NCBI GenBank assembly: GCA_037446115.1
Contig: JBBIJF010000002.1
Location: 1 to 64,000, forward strand
Source: JANWXD01 sp037446115
Lineage (GTDB): Bacteria > Acidobacteriota > Terriglobia > Bryobacterales > Bryobacteraceae
Direction: 5' to 3'
Length of the DNA stretch: 64,000 nt
Part shown: one piece after another, positions 44,677 to 52,756 of the stretch
Layout: every line of letters starts with the position of its first letter
How positions within the stretch are numbered: the first letter of the stretch is position 1
Made by a program: the position numbers and the translations under genes
Notes under the pieces: model-generated
What the model saw: the letters and a program-made list of their open reading frames with translations, nothing else
The model's database searches: none
Told to the model about the DNA's origin: nothing

Positions 44677-45453
44677 TCAGGACCTCCGCACGGCGAGCCC
44701 CTCGACGAACTCGCAGTAGTTGACGAATCCCAGCCGCCGGTAGGCGCGCACGGCGGCCAGATTGGCGGGACAGACGTTGAGCGCGACCAGCGGAATGCCG
44801 CGGCCTGCCAGCTCGGCGGCTACGGCGCGGGTCAGCAGAGTGGCCAGCCCGCGACCGCGGCAATCCGGCCGCGTGTAGACGTTGCCGATCGCCGCCACGC
44901 CTTCCTCCGGCGCAACCAGATGGGTGCCCGCCACGGCCACGAGATCTGCGCCGTGGCGCGCGCCAAAGAAGACACCCTCTTCGAGCATGGAAGGAAGAAA
45001 AAAACCTGGAGCTTCGCCGGCAGTGCGAGCCTGCTCGTAGAGTCGTTCGAGTTCGGGAGCGTGTTCCGGCCCGAGGCGCCGGAGTCCGTCCGAGGACAGG
45101 GCCGGCAGCCTGTCGGGTTCGAGAATCATGCGCCACATGCGGCGGACTTCAACGATGCGGTAGTGCGCCGCCACGACCGGCAGCATCTGCGGGCGCACGT
45201 GCAAATACAGCGCAGGTTCGTCTGTGACGGCGGCCGGCAACTCCCCGATCGCGCCCGGGTCGCCGCCGGCGAAAAGCACGGGCGGCGAAAATCCCCGGTA
45301 GAGCAGGACCACGGCAGGGGACGGCGCAAACACTCCGTAGCACTCGCATAAAGGGAATCGTTCTGGGACAAGGTCGCCGAGAGCGTAGACGGACCAAGGG
45401 CGGTCGGCCTCGAGCAGGCGGCGAACCTCGGCGGGGCTTCGAAGGCGCTTCAC
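44677..45453 (-). CDS. GNAT-family N-acetyltransferase
   Basis: A 258-residue protein with a C-terminal GNAT fold. The acetyl-CoA motif A is IGNVYTRPDCRGRGLATLLT, followed by VALNVCPANLAAVRAYRRLGF, typical of the family. The N-terminal ~120 residues (LRSPAEVRRLLEADRPWSVY onward) resemble the half found in acetyltransferases of the FeeM/GCN5-like two-domain type. The substrate is unknown. The GTG at 45453 lies exactly six bases after TACAAT on the minus strand, without a ribosome site; further upstream the frame is Arg-rich and unlike the family. The patatin gene follows. Confidence 0.85.
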   Translation of the reverse strand: MKRLRSPAEVRRLLEADRPWSVYALGDLVPERFPLCECYGVFAPSPAVVLLYRGFSPPVLFAGGDPGAIGELPAAVTDEPALYLHVRPQMLPVVAAHYRIVEVRRMWRMILEPDRLPALSSDGLRRLGPEHAPELERLYEQARTAGEAPGFFLPSMLEEGVFFGARHGADLVAVAGTHLVAPEEGVAAIGNVYTRPDCRGRGLATLLTRAVAAELAGRGIPLVALNVCPANLAAVRAYRRLGFVNYCEFVEGLAVRRS

Positions 45454-45465
45454 AACCGCATTGTA
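45454..45465 (-). promoter_or_regulatory. Leaderless-type promoter of GNAT gene: TACAAT-N6-GTG
   Basis: On the minus strand TACAAT (45465-45460), GCGGTT, then GTG at 45453. It lies in the 82-bp gap behind the methyltransferase gene and has no -35 hexamer. Confidence 0.55.
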
Positions 45466-45535
45466 GCCGCGTGCCTGCTTTCGGCGGCTAAGGGCCGGCG
45501 GCACTCGGGCGGCGCAGTGGAGCTGAGGCGCCGCC

Positions 45536-46372
45536 TCAGATCCGCTCCTTGCGCAACAGGAGGCGCACATAGACCAGTGTGCCCGCGCGCGAACCCGCAT
45601 GGACGGGCGTGCCGGAGACGCCGGCAAAATCCTCGAGGACCGCGCGCGCATACCACGGCGCCTTGCGGGCGATCAGTGCCCGTTTGCGGGAGTCGGTCAG
45701 GAGCAGGGAACGCAGGACGCCCGCCGTCAGGTCCTCTTCCTGCTCGGGGCGCAAGCCGGGCGCGGCCAGTTGGCGGCGGAGAAGGTCCAGCCCGGAACGC
45801 TTGCGGAAGTCGGCGAACAGCAGCACGCCGTGCGGGCGCAGGACGCGGGCCACCTCGGAGGCGAAGTCTTCGATGGAGGGATAGGCGTGGGAAGACTCCA
45901 CGTTGACCACGGCATCGAAGGAGGCGGCGGCGAACGGCAAGAATCCGGCGCTGCCCTGGACGAAGTGCAGGCCGCGGGCGCGGTAGTTCCGGACACAGAA
46001 ACGCAAGGCGCCCGCGGAAAGATCCAGCCCGACCAAGAACCGGGGCGCGCAATGGCGCCAGATCGCCCAGGCGCCTCCCCCGCGGCCGCATCCGACCTCC
46101 AGAACGTCTTTGCCCTGGAGCGATACGGCCACGACGCGTGAGTAAAGGGCGGCCTGGCAGCGCTCCAGGGTCCAGGGAGGGTCGCTCTCCTCGCCCGGCG
46201 GGATCCAGCCGTAATTGAAGAAACGCGCTTCGCCTTCCGGATCCAGCCGGTTGACGAAGTCGTACCAGCGGCGGGCCAGGGACAGACAGGCGGCAGTACG
46301 GAGGTGCGAGGGAAGGCATTGCGGAACCCCGCGTATGGTGCGGTACAAGGCTCTGGAAAGTGCGTGCTGCAC
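45536..46372 (-). CDS. SAM-dependent methyltransferase, class I
   Basis: A protein of about 278 residues with the Rossmann methyltransferase motifs: DVLEVGCGRGGGAWAI (motif I), LVGLDLSAGALRFCVRN (post I), FDAVVNVESSHAYPSI (motif II) and LRPHGVLLFADFRKRSG (motif III). The pattern FFNYGW, EVGCGRGGG and NVESSHAYP is close to the phthiotriol/phenolphthiotriol dimycocerosate methyltransferase group, which methylates lipid or polyketide hydroxyls. The substrate here is unknown. The start is uncertain: GTG 46372 fits the family, whereas ATG 46459 has GGAGG upstream but adds 29 atypical residues and overlaps the divergent GT-C gene. Confidence 0.83.
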   Translation of the reverse strand: MQHALSRALYRTIRGVPQCLPSHLRTAACLSLARRWYDFVNRLDPEGEARFFNYGWIPPGEESDPPWTLERCQAALYSRVVAVSLQGKDVLEVGCGRGGGAWAIWRHCAPRFLVGLDLSAGALRFCVRNYRARGLHFVQGSAGFLPFAAASFDAVVNVESSHAYPSIEDFASEVARVLRPHGVLLFADFRKRSGLDLLRRQLAAPGLRPEQEEDLTAGVLRSLLLTDSRKRALIARKAPWYARAVLEDFAGVSGTPVHAGSRAGTLVYVRLLLRKERI

Positions 46373-46441
46373 GGGAATCTGGTGCCCCCCGGCTATCTTC
46401 GGCCGGCGGGAGCCGCGGGGCCGGAGCAGGAGGCTGCTTCC

Positions 46442-46453
46442 TATAATAGACTG
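46442..46453 (+). promoter_or_regulatory. Leaderless-type promoter of GT-C gene: TATAAT-N6-GTG
   Basis: A consensus TATAAT (46442-46447), AGACTG, then GTG at 46454. The reverse complement also gives a TATTATA-type element that could start the divergent methyltransferase mRNA. Confidence 0.6.
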
Positions 46454-48103
46454 GTGCATTTTCCGAGCCTCCGTGCGAACAGACGCCTCCTGGTCTGCTT
46501 TGGCGGCTTTCTTGCGGTGGTGATCGCGCTGCAGGGGGCCGGCGGGGCATACCGGGCGGAGTTCTTAGGCCACGACGACGAGGCGGCGCACTTTGTGACG
46601 GGACTGATGGTGCGCGACTACCTCGCCTCGGGCATCCCGGCGCCGCCGCTGGAATACGCTGAGAACTACTATTTCCACTACCCGAAGGTCGCCATCGGGC
46701 ACTGGCCGCCGTTCTTTTACGCCGTTCAAGGCGTCTGGATGCTCGTTGTTCCTCCCTCACGGTTCTCGGTGATGCTGTTGATGGCGCTGATAACGGCGGT
46801 TGTGGCGTGGCTCCTCTACTACGAGATGCGCAAGGAGGTTCCCGAGCCGGTGGCGTTGGCGGCGGCCGGAGCGTTCGTGGCGCTGCCCATGGTGCAGGCG
46901 CACACCAGTGCGGTGATGGCGGAGATGCCGGTGGCGCTGCTAGTTTTGGCGGCGACGAGCTGGTTTGTGCGCTATGTGGAGACCGGAAGAAAGTGGCACG
47001 CGATCGGCTTCGGGATCCTGGCCTCCCTGACGTTACTCACCAAGCCGATCGGCCTCGTGGTAGGCGCGGTGCCTCCGGTGGTGTTGGTGCTGTCGCGGCG
47101 ACTGGATCTCGTGAAACGGGGATGGTTCTGGGCGCCGGCGGCGATGGTGCTGGCGCTGTGCGCTCCGTGGTATCTCGTCGTGGATCGCGCCTTCCACCAA
47201 TCCTGGACGGGATGGGGCGGGATCGGCGTCTTCGAGTCACCGTGGGTCCTGGAGGCAAGGCAGTGGCATGCCGTGGCGGGGAAAACCCTGATGGTCGCCG
47301 CGGCGGCGGGGTTGCTGGCCGCCGTGCTCGTGCCCCTCCTACGGCGCGGGAAGGTGAGCGCGCGCTGGGCGGCGGCAGCGGGGGTGCTGCTGGGCTTTCT
47401 GGTGTTTCGGACCTTTGTGGGCGCCAGTCACGAGCGGAGGTCGGTACTCGTCGCCCTGCCGGCGTTTGTGATGTTCGCCGCCAAGGGCACGGCCTGGGCC
47501 GCCGGGATCTTTCCGTCGCGGTGGGGCGGCCGGCGGGTGGGGGCGGCGGCCATGGCCGCTGTGATGGTGGTGCTGGCGGGGGCCGAGCGGTTCCGACTGG
47601 TGCGGCGCGAGCCGCGCGGATTCGCCGCAGCGGCACAAGAGCTGGCGAGCCGCCCGGAGTTAGCCAACTCGGTAGTGCTTGTTTCGAGCCTGCTTGGAGG
47701 AGAGGGGGCCTTCATCGCGGAGGCGGCCCTGCGCGAGCGGCGTCCCGGTCGCGTCGTGCTGCGGGCGACCAAAGTGCTGGCAAGCAGCGGATGGTCGGGC
47801 CACGGCTACGAGGTGCGTTTTCAGACGCCCGAGGAGATCGCCGCTTTTCTGGAGAGCATTCCCGTAGGCGTGGTGGTTTGGGACGGCGCGCCGGGCTACG
47901 CGCCCATGGAGCACCACGAGTTGCTCATCGAGGCGCTGCGGCGCGATCCTGCGCGGTGGCAAAGACTGGGTTCCTATCCTGCCGACGGCCCGCCGGGGCG
48001 TCCGCGGGTGGAAGTGTACCGTCAGGTCGGTCATGAGAGCCGGCCGCGGAACCGTATCCGACTGGATCTGGAGCGCCGCCTGGGTAAGGTGCTGGAGCGC
48101 TGA
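46454..48103 (+). CDS. GT-C fold membrane glycosyltransferase (family 39/83-like)
   Basis: A 549-residue integral membrane protein with 10-12 hydrophobic helices and a C-terminal soluble part. The first extracytoplasmic loop has the acidic motif GHDDEAAHF expected for the catalytic or metal site of polyprenyl-phosphate-sugar-using GT-C enzymes. HYPKVAIGHWPPFFYAVQ and TKPIGLVVGAVPP fit the PMT/ArnT-like group. It probably moves a sugar from a lipid carrier to a protein or glycan on the periplasmic side. The GTG at 46454 gives VHFPSLRANRRLLVCFGGF, a normal short cytosolic head and helix, and lies six bases after TATAAT. It is divergent from the methyltransferase gene. Confidence 0.8.
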   Translation: MHFPSLRANRRLLVCFGGFLAVVIALQGAGGAYRAEFLGHDDEAAHFVTGLMVRDYLASGIPAPPLEYAENYYFHYPKVAIGHWPPFFYAVQGVWMLVVPPSRFSVMLLMALITAVVAWLLYYEMRKEVPEPVALAAAGAFVALPMVQAHTSAVMAEMPVALLVLAATSWFVRYVETGRKWHAIGFGILASLTLLTKPIGLVVGAVPPVVLVLSRRLDLVKRGWFWAPAAMVLALCAPWYLVVDRAFHQSWTGWGGIGVFESPWVLEARQWHAVAGKTLMVAAAAGLLAAVLVPLLRRGKVSARWAAAAGVLLGFLVFRTFVGASHERRSVLVALPAFVMFAAKGTAWAAGIFPSRWGGRRVGAAAMAAVMVVLAGAERFRLVRREPRGFAAAAQELASRPELANSVVLVSSLLGGEGAFIAEAALRERRPGRVVLRATKVLASSGWSGHGYEVRFQTPEEIAAFLESIPVGVVVWDGAPGYAPMEHHELLIEALRRDPARWQRLGSYPADGPPGRPRVEVYRQVGHESRPRNRIRLDLERRLGKVLER

Positions 48104-48160
48104 GCTGATCTTACGCGCACCCGGACTGGCGGGGTCGGGGTGTGCCTTGTGCGAATCCGA

Positions 48161-49345
48161 CTATGCGGCGGCGAGAGCCTGTTCGAGGTCGGCCAGGATA
48201 TCTTCGACCGACTCAATTCCCACCGAGAGCCGCACCAGGTTATCGCGGATCCCCATGCGCTCCCGCTGCTTCGGGGCGATCTCCCGGTGAGAACTCATGG
48301 CGGGATAGAGAATCATGCTGTGCACGTCGCCGAGAGAGGTGGCGCGCACGATCAGTTTCAGCCGGTCCAGGAAGGCGAAGATTTGTTCTCGGCCTGCGCC
48401 ACGGATTTCGAAGCTGACCATGGCGCCGTAAAGGCCGTCGGGAAAGAGCCGGCGGACGGCGGCGGCGTCCGGGTGTGCGGGATCGCCGGGGAAGTGCACG
48501 CGCTCGACGGCGGGGTGCTGGGCCAGCCAGGCGGCGACGCGGCAGGCGTTGAGGCACTGGCGCTCCATGCGCAGGGGGAAGGTTTTGATGCCGCGCATGG
48601 CGAGGTAGCTTTCAAAGGGGCCGAGCCCGGGGCCGCCGGCGCGGGCGAGCGCCCGGAGGGTTTCGTAGTGCGCGGCGTCGGAGACGACGACGCCGCCGAG
48701 GACGTCGCCGTGTCCGGCCAGGTACTTGGTCAGGCTGTGGACCACGAGACTGGCGCCCAGATCCAGGGGCCGGACCATGAGGGGAGTGGCGAAGGTGTTG
48801 TCCACCACCAGGGCCGCCCCGGCCCCCCGGGCCAGTTCGGCGACGCGCGCCAGGTCGCCCACCCGCAGCAGGGGATTGGAGATGGTCTCCATGAGCACGC
48901 AGCCGGGGCGGGAAGCGGTGATGGCGTGCTCGACGGCTTCCGGATCGCAGATGTTGACGAAACGGACCTCGACGCCCAGGGGCTCGAGTACCTGGGTGAG
49001 GAGCGTGACCGTGGCGCCGTAGAGCGCATCGGCGGCCACCACGGACTTCCGGCGGTCGGCGAGCGCGGCCAGTACGGCCACATGAAGAGCCGCCATGCCG
49101 GAGGCGCAGGCCAGAGCGCCGCAGCCGTTTTCGAGCGAGGCGACGAGCTCTTCGAGGGCCGCGGCGGTGGGGTTCTCATAGCGGGAATAGCAGTAGCCGG
49201 GCTCCTCGCGGGCGAAGATCCGGTCGAGCTCCTCGATCGTACCGGGAATGTAGCTGGCGGCGGTATATACGGGGGTTGTGACCGGGATCTGCGCGGGAGG
49301 GCGCTTGCGATCCCCGGCGTGGACGGCTTTGGTGTGGATTTTCAT
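48161..49345 (-). CDS. Cys/Met metabolism PLP-dependent enzyme (cystathionine synthase/lyase family)
   Basis: A 394-residue fold-type I PLP enzyme. The cofactor Lys lies in VHSLTKYLAGHGDVLGG. YSRYENPT, CASGMAALHVAVLAAL, METISNPLLRVGDL and VVDNTFATP are the typical motifs of cystathionine gamma-synthase, gamma-lyase, O-acetylhomoserine sulfhydrylase and methionine gamma-lyase. These activities cannot be separated by eye. It is encoded directly after cysS with a one-base overlap (TGATG), so both are co-expressed, which fits a sulfur amino acid role. Confidence 0.88.
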   Translation of the reverse strand: MKIHTKAVHAGDRKRPPAQIPVTTPVYTAASYIPGTIEELDRIFAREEPGYCYSRYENPTAAALEELVASLENGCGALACASGMAALHVAVLAALADRRKSVVAADALYGATVTLLTQVLEPLGVEVRFVNICDPEAVEHAITASRPGCVLMETISNPLLRVGDLARVAELARGAGAALVVDNTFATPLMVRPLDLGASLVVHSLTKYLAGHGDVLGGVVVSDAAHYETLRALARAGGPGLGPFESYLAMRGIKTFPLRMERQCLNACRVAAWLAQHPAVERVHFPGDPAHPDAAAVRRLFPDGLYGAMVSFEIRGAGREQIFAFLDRLKLIVRATSLGDVHSMILYPAMSSHREIAPKQRERMGIRDNLVRLSVGIESVEDILADLEQALAAA

Positions 49346-50751
49346 CAGCTCGTTTTCCGTTTCCAGCGTACGCCGTCGCGGGTGTCCTCCAGAATGATGC
49401 CCTGCTCCAGCAGTCGGGCCCGGATCTGGTCGGCGCGGGCGTAATCGCGAGCCTGGCGCGCCCGGGACCGCTCGGCGATCAGGCGTTCAACTTCCTCGTC
49501 GGAAAGGGAGGCGGCCTGGACGGAGGGACGAAGTACGTCAAAAACCGCATCGAAGCGGTCCAATAGCTCGAGGGCCCGGGCCGCGTTGCCGGCGCGAAAT
49601 TCGCCGGCATCCATGGCCGAATTCATATCCCGCACGTATTCGAAGACCGCCGCGAGCGCTTCGGCGGTGTTGAGGTCGTCGTCGAGGCTTTCGCAAAACT
49701 TGCGTTCCGCTTCGGCGGTGCGCTCGGCGAGGGCGTCGCTTGTCCCCTCGGGGAACTTTTCGCTCTCCAGCCGCAGGCGGAAATTCCGGAGCCGCTCGAT
49801 GGCGGTTGCGGCCGCTCGCAAGCCGTCGAAGGTGAAGTTGAGCTGCTTGCGGTAGGGCACCGAGGCCAGCAGGTAGCGGACGGCTTCCGGGCTATAGCCG
49901 CGTTCGAGCAGATCGCGCAGGGTGTAGAAGTTGCCGAGGGATTTCGACATGGTCTGGCCCTCGACGATCAGGTGCTCGGAGTGGAGCCAGTAGCGCACAA
50001 AGGGCTTGCCGGTGGCGGCCTCCGACTGGGCGATCTCATTTTCGTGGTGCGGGAAGGTGAGGTCTACGCCGCCGGCATGGATGTCCAGGGTCTCGCCCAG
50101 GTATTTCATGGCCATGGCGGAGCACTCGATGTGCCAGCCGGGGCGACCGGGCCCCAGTTCGGTGTCCCAGTAGGGCTCGCCTTCCTTGCGGGCCTTCCAG
50201 AGCACGAAATCGCGGGCGTCGGCTTTGTCGTACTTGTCGGTGTCCACGCGGGCGCCGGGGCGGATGCCGCTGAAGTCGGTGTGGGAGAGCTTGCCGTAGT
50301 CGGGGAATTTGGCGATGCGGAAATAGACGGAGCCGTCGCTCTGGTAGGTGAAGGTCTTTTCGCTGAGGCGGCGAATCAGGGCGACCATATCCGGGATGTG
50401 GTCGGTAGCTCGCACGAGCCGCTCGGGCCGCTCCAGGCGCAGAAGACCGGCGTCTTCGAGAAACGCCTGGGTGTACACCTCGGTGTAGTCGCGGATAGAC
50501 TTGCCGGCGGCCATAGCCTGCTGGATGATGCGGTCGTCCACATCGGTGATGTTCATGACGTGGTCCAGCTGGTAGCCGCGCAGGCGCAGCCAGCGCCGGA
50601 GGATGTCCTGGAAGGTGAAGGTGCGCAGGTTGCCGATGTGCACGTAATTCCAGACCGTGGGACCGCAGGTGTACATGCGCACCCGGTTGCCCTCGAGGGG
50701 GACAAATTCCTCGACGCGCTGCGTCAGCGTGTTGTAGAAGCGAAGCGCCAT
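49345..50751 (-). CDS. cysS: Cysteinyl-tRNA synthetase
   Basis: A 468-residue class I aminoacyl-tRNA synthetase that charges tRNA-Cys. All signatures are present: YTCGPTVWNYVHIGN (zinc Cys and HIGH motif), the zinc ligands in WHIECSAM and TFPHHENEIAQSEA, and the KMSKS motif as TMSKSLGN. The C-terminal helical anticodon region is complete (ARQARDYARADQIRARLLEQ). The length is standard. The ATG at 50751 has no strong ribosome site; a TACGAT -10-like hexamer lies ~25 bases upstream on the minus strand. The Cys/Met PLP enzyme follows with a one-base overlap. Confidence 0.95.
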   Translation of the reverse strand: MALRFYNTLTQRVEEFVPLEGNRVRMYTCGPTVWNYVHIGNLRTFTFQDILRRWLRLRGYQLDHVMNITDVDDRIIQQAMAAGKSIRDYTEVYTQAFLEDAGLLRLERPERLVRATDHIPDMVALIRRLSEKTFTYQSDGSVYFRIAKFPDYGKLSHTDFSGIRPGARVDTDKYDKADARDFVLWKARKEGEPYWDTELGPGRPGWHIECSAMAMKYLGETLDIHAGGVDLTFPHHENEIAQSEAATGKPFVRYWLHSEHLIVEGQTMSKSLGNFYTLRDLLERGYSPEAVRYLLASVPYRKQLNFTFDGLRAAATAIERLRNFRLRLESEKFPEGTSDALAERTAEAERKFCESLDDDLNTAEALAAVFEYVRDMNSAMDAGEFRAGNAARALELLDRFDAVFDVLRPSVQAASLSDEEVERLIAERSRARQARDYARADQIRARLLEQGIILEDTRDGVRWKRKTS

Positions 50752-50808
50752 ACGTCGAGCGGGGTATCTTTTTATCGTAGCAAGGAACCCGCGCCGGCCC
50801 GGCGCGAG

Positions 50809-51927
50809 CTAGCCGGTCCGCCACTCGGTGCGGCGCCCAAGCAGTGCTCGAGCCGTGCTCATACAGGTGGCGGCCACATCCACGAGGAACATGGGCCCGA
50901 GAGCGGCCATCGAGCAAAGGGCCGCCCGCCAGCCCGGACGGGCATTGTAGAGTCCCGCCAGAACCGCCCCGAGCGGCGCCGACAGATAGATCAGCAGCCA
51001 GAGCGGCGAAAGCCAGCCGCTCGCGACGGCGGCGCAGGAGAGCAAAAAGACGATCCGGTCCAGGTAGCCCGCCGCCACCAGCCACCCCTCCAGACCCCGC
51101 GCCCGGCGTCCTGAACCGTACAGGCCTCGCGTCCACCGAGCCCGCTGGTTCCAGAAACGATGGAAGGAAGCGGCCACGAAACTGTCGGCCGGGACGCTGC
51201 GGAGGAAACGGGTTTTCCAGCCCCGGGCGGCGAGCGCCAGGGAGACCTCGACGTCCTCGCTAAAGGAGCCGGGGGGAAATCCGCCGATCTGGTCCAGCGC
51301 CGAACGGCGGTACAGGCAGTGCGCGCCCAGCGTCGTAGGATTCATTCCGAGCCGCTCCTTGGCCGCTTGAGTGACCTGCTGATGCACCCAGCTTTCGAGC
51401 GCCGCGTAGGCGGCTACGAAACCGGCGTGCCAGTTGACGGGACGCCGGTAGCCGGCGACCGCCCCGACGGCCGGGTCGGCGAAGGCAGCCGCAAGCTGCC
51501 GCAAGGAGGCCGGATCAGGGTGCACGTCCGCGTCGTAGACGGCGATGAGCTCGGAGGGAGGAGCGGCCGCAAGCGCGCGGTTGAGGGCGCGGGCTTTGCC
51601 CTCGGGGCGGTCGGAGCGGAGCACGGTGGCGTCAGGGCGCGAAGCGGCCCACTCGGTGAGCAAGCGGCCCGTGGCGTCGCCGGAGCCGTCGTCCACCAGG
51701 ACAAAATGAAGCTTTTCCGCAGGGTAATCGAGGCGGTCAAACGCGGCGAGCAAGCCGGGCAGATGGCGTTGTTCGTTCCGTGCGCTCACGAGTACGGATA
51801 TACGGGGCAGGAACTTGGCGGTCGCATCCGGAGCCGGCAGAAGCGCACTGAAGACGAACAGGTAGCGCCGGGCGCTAAAAACCAACAGCAACGCGGCCAG
51901 CAGGAGCGTCAATACCGTCACGGGCAT
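50809..51927 (-). CDS. Membrane-bound family 2 glycosyltransferase
   Basis: A 372-residue protein with an N-terminal helix (VTVLTLLLAALLLVFSARRY), a cytosolic GT2 domain and C-terminal helices. The catalytic signatures are VDDGSGD, the DXD-like DADVHPD, SEDVEV and the QxxRW motif as QRARWTRG. It is processive-type (cellulose/poly-GlcNAc synthase-like) in motifs, but short, so the product is unknown. ATG 51927 is chosen because the preceding 22 residues in frame are basic and low in complexity. It follows the LolA-like gene by 22 bp on the same strand, so the two probably share a transcript. Confidence 0.85.
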   Translation of the reverse strand: MPVTVLTLLLAALLLVFSARRYLFVFSALLPAPDATAKFLPRISVLVSARNEQRHLPGLLAAFDRLDYPAEKLHFVLVDDGSGDATGRLLTEWAASRPDATVLRSDRPEGKARALNRALAAAPPSELIAVYDADVHPDPASLRQLAAAFADPAVGAVAGYRRPVNWHAGFVAAYAALESWVHQQVTQAAKERLGMNPTTLGAHCLYRRSALDQIGGFPPGSFSEDVEVSLALAARGWKTRFLRSVPADSFVAASFHRFWNQRARWTRGLYGSGRRARGLEGWLVAAGYLDRIVFLLSCAAVASGWLSPLWLLIYLSAPLGAVLAGLYNARPGWRAALCSMAALGPMFLVDVAATCMSTARALLGRRTEWRTG

Positions 51928-51949
51928 TCCGGATCGCCGACGCCCGGAG

Positions 51950-52711
51950 CTACTTGGCCGCCGCGGCCGGGCGGGGCGGGCGGAAGAGGGCATCCGGGAT
52001 TTCGACGTTCTCCTGGACTTCCGTGATGCGCACGATCAGCTCCCCGTCGGGAATGAGCTGCGTGATGGTGAAGGGGACTTTGCGGCCGCCGATCTCGCGG
52101 TAGTCGGCAAACCGGGTCTCGACCACGGTCATGCCCTGCATGGTGGGCTGCTCGGCATCGACGCGCACCAGCAGGAACGATTCGGCGTCGTAGTAGCGCG
52201 TCACCGGCTTGCCTTCGCGCGGAGTGAGTTCTACGACATAGACTTCGCGCTCGCCGAGTTTCTGTTTTCCCTTCAGCTCGGCCCTGGCATACAATTCGCG
52301 CCACTTGAGATCACCCATGAAGACGGCTTCGCGCCGGATGACGGCGAGCGCATCGCCGCTGAGCTCGACGTAGCCTTGCATGGGGTTGTCGGCCCAAGCC
52401 ACTTCGCCGTCGAAGCCTTGCTTGACCTCGCCAAATCCCTCGATTTCGGTCCGGGTAAAGCGCTTGTCGGGCGCTTTGGCCAGCAGTTCCACTTTTCCGG
52501 TAGCTCCGACAGCAGGGAGTTCGAATGTGCCGACCATCCGCAGGCTGGTGACCCGCTGATGGGCCTCGCGGCCGCCCGTTGCCGCCAGAGATTTCTCGAT
52601 GATTTCCTCGGCCGTCGGCGAACCTCCGCCGCCGGAGGTCTGCGGCCGGGGAGCCGCCAGGCCGATCAAGCCGGCCGCCATTCCGATGAGAATTGCCCGT
52701 TGTGATGTCAT
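51950..52711 (-). CDS. Exported LolA/LppX-like protein
   Basis: A 253-residue protein with a signal peptide (MTSQRAILIGMAAGLIGLAA) and a single half-barrel domain related to outer-membrane lipoprotein sorting proteins (TAEEIIEKSLAATGGREAHQ, SLRMVGTFELP, TRYYDAESFLLVRVDAEQ, FADYREIGGRKVPFTI). This kind of protein is common in acidobacteria. A lipid or lipoprotein binding role in the periplasm is suggested by fold only. ATG 52711 gives the signal peptide. It is divergent from tgt, with 45 bp between the starts and a shared palindromic ATTCTACAAT element, and leads into the GT2 gene. Confidence 0.75.
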   Translation of the reverse strand: MTSQRAILIGMAAGLIGLAAPRPQTSGGGGSPTAEEIIEKSLAATGGREAHQRVTSLRMVGTFELPAVGATGKVELLAKAPDKRFTRTEIEGFGEVKQGFDGEVAWADNPMQGYVELSGDALAVIRREAVFMGDLKWRELYARAELKGKQKLGEREVYVVELTPREGKPVTRYYDAESFLLVRVDAEQPTMQGMTVVETRFADYREIGGRKVPFTITQLIPDGELIVRITEVQENVEIPDALFRPPRPAAAAK

Positions 52712-52744
52712 GATCGTGTCCGCGAGAGTGCGCGGCTCCAATTC

Positions 52745-52756
52745 TACAATACAAAG
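52745..52756 (+). promoter_or_regulatory. Leaderless-type promoter of tgt: TACAAT-N6-GTG
   Basis: TACAAT (52745-52750), ACAAAG, then GTG at 52757. The only downstream alternatives begin inside conserved Tgt sequence, so the start codon is well fixed by homology and its distance to the hexamer is firm. Confidence 0.65.

Noticed and set aside
44072..44719. Plus-strand frames opposite the patatin gene
   Set aside because: Arg/Pro/Ser-rich shadow; patatin motifs GVSAGAL and HADGG on the minus strand are decisive.
46304..46453. Upstream extension of the GT-C glycosyltransferase to 46304
   Set aside because: The extra residues are not membrane-like, overlap the methyltransferase coding region and lie upstream of the TATAAT element.
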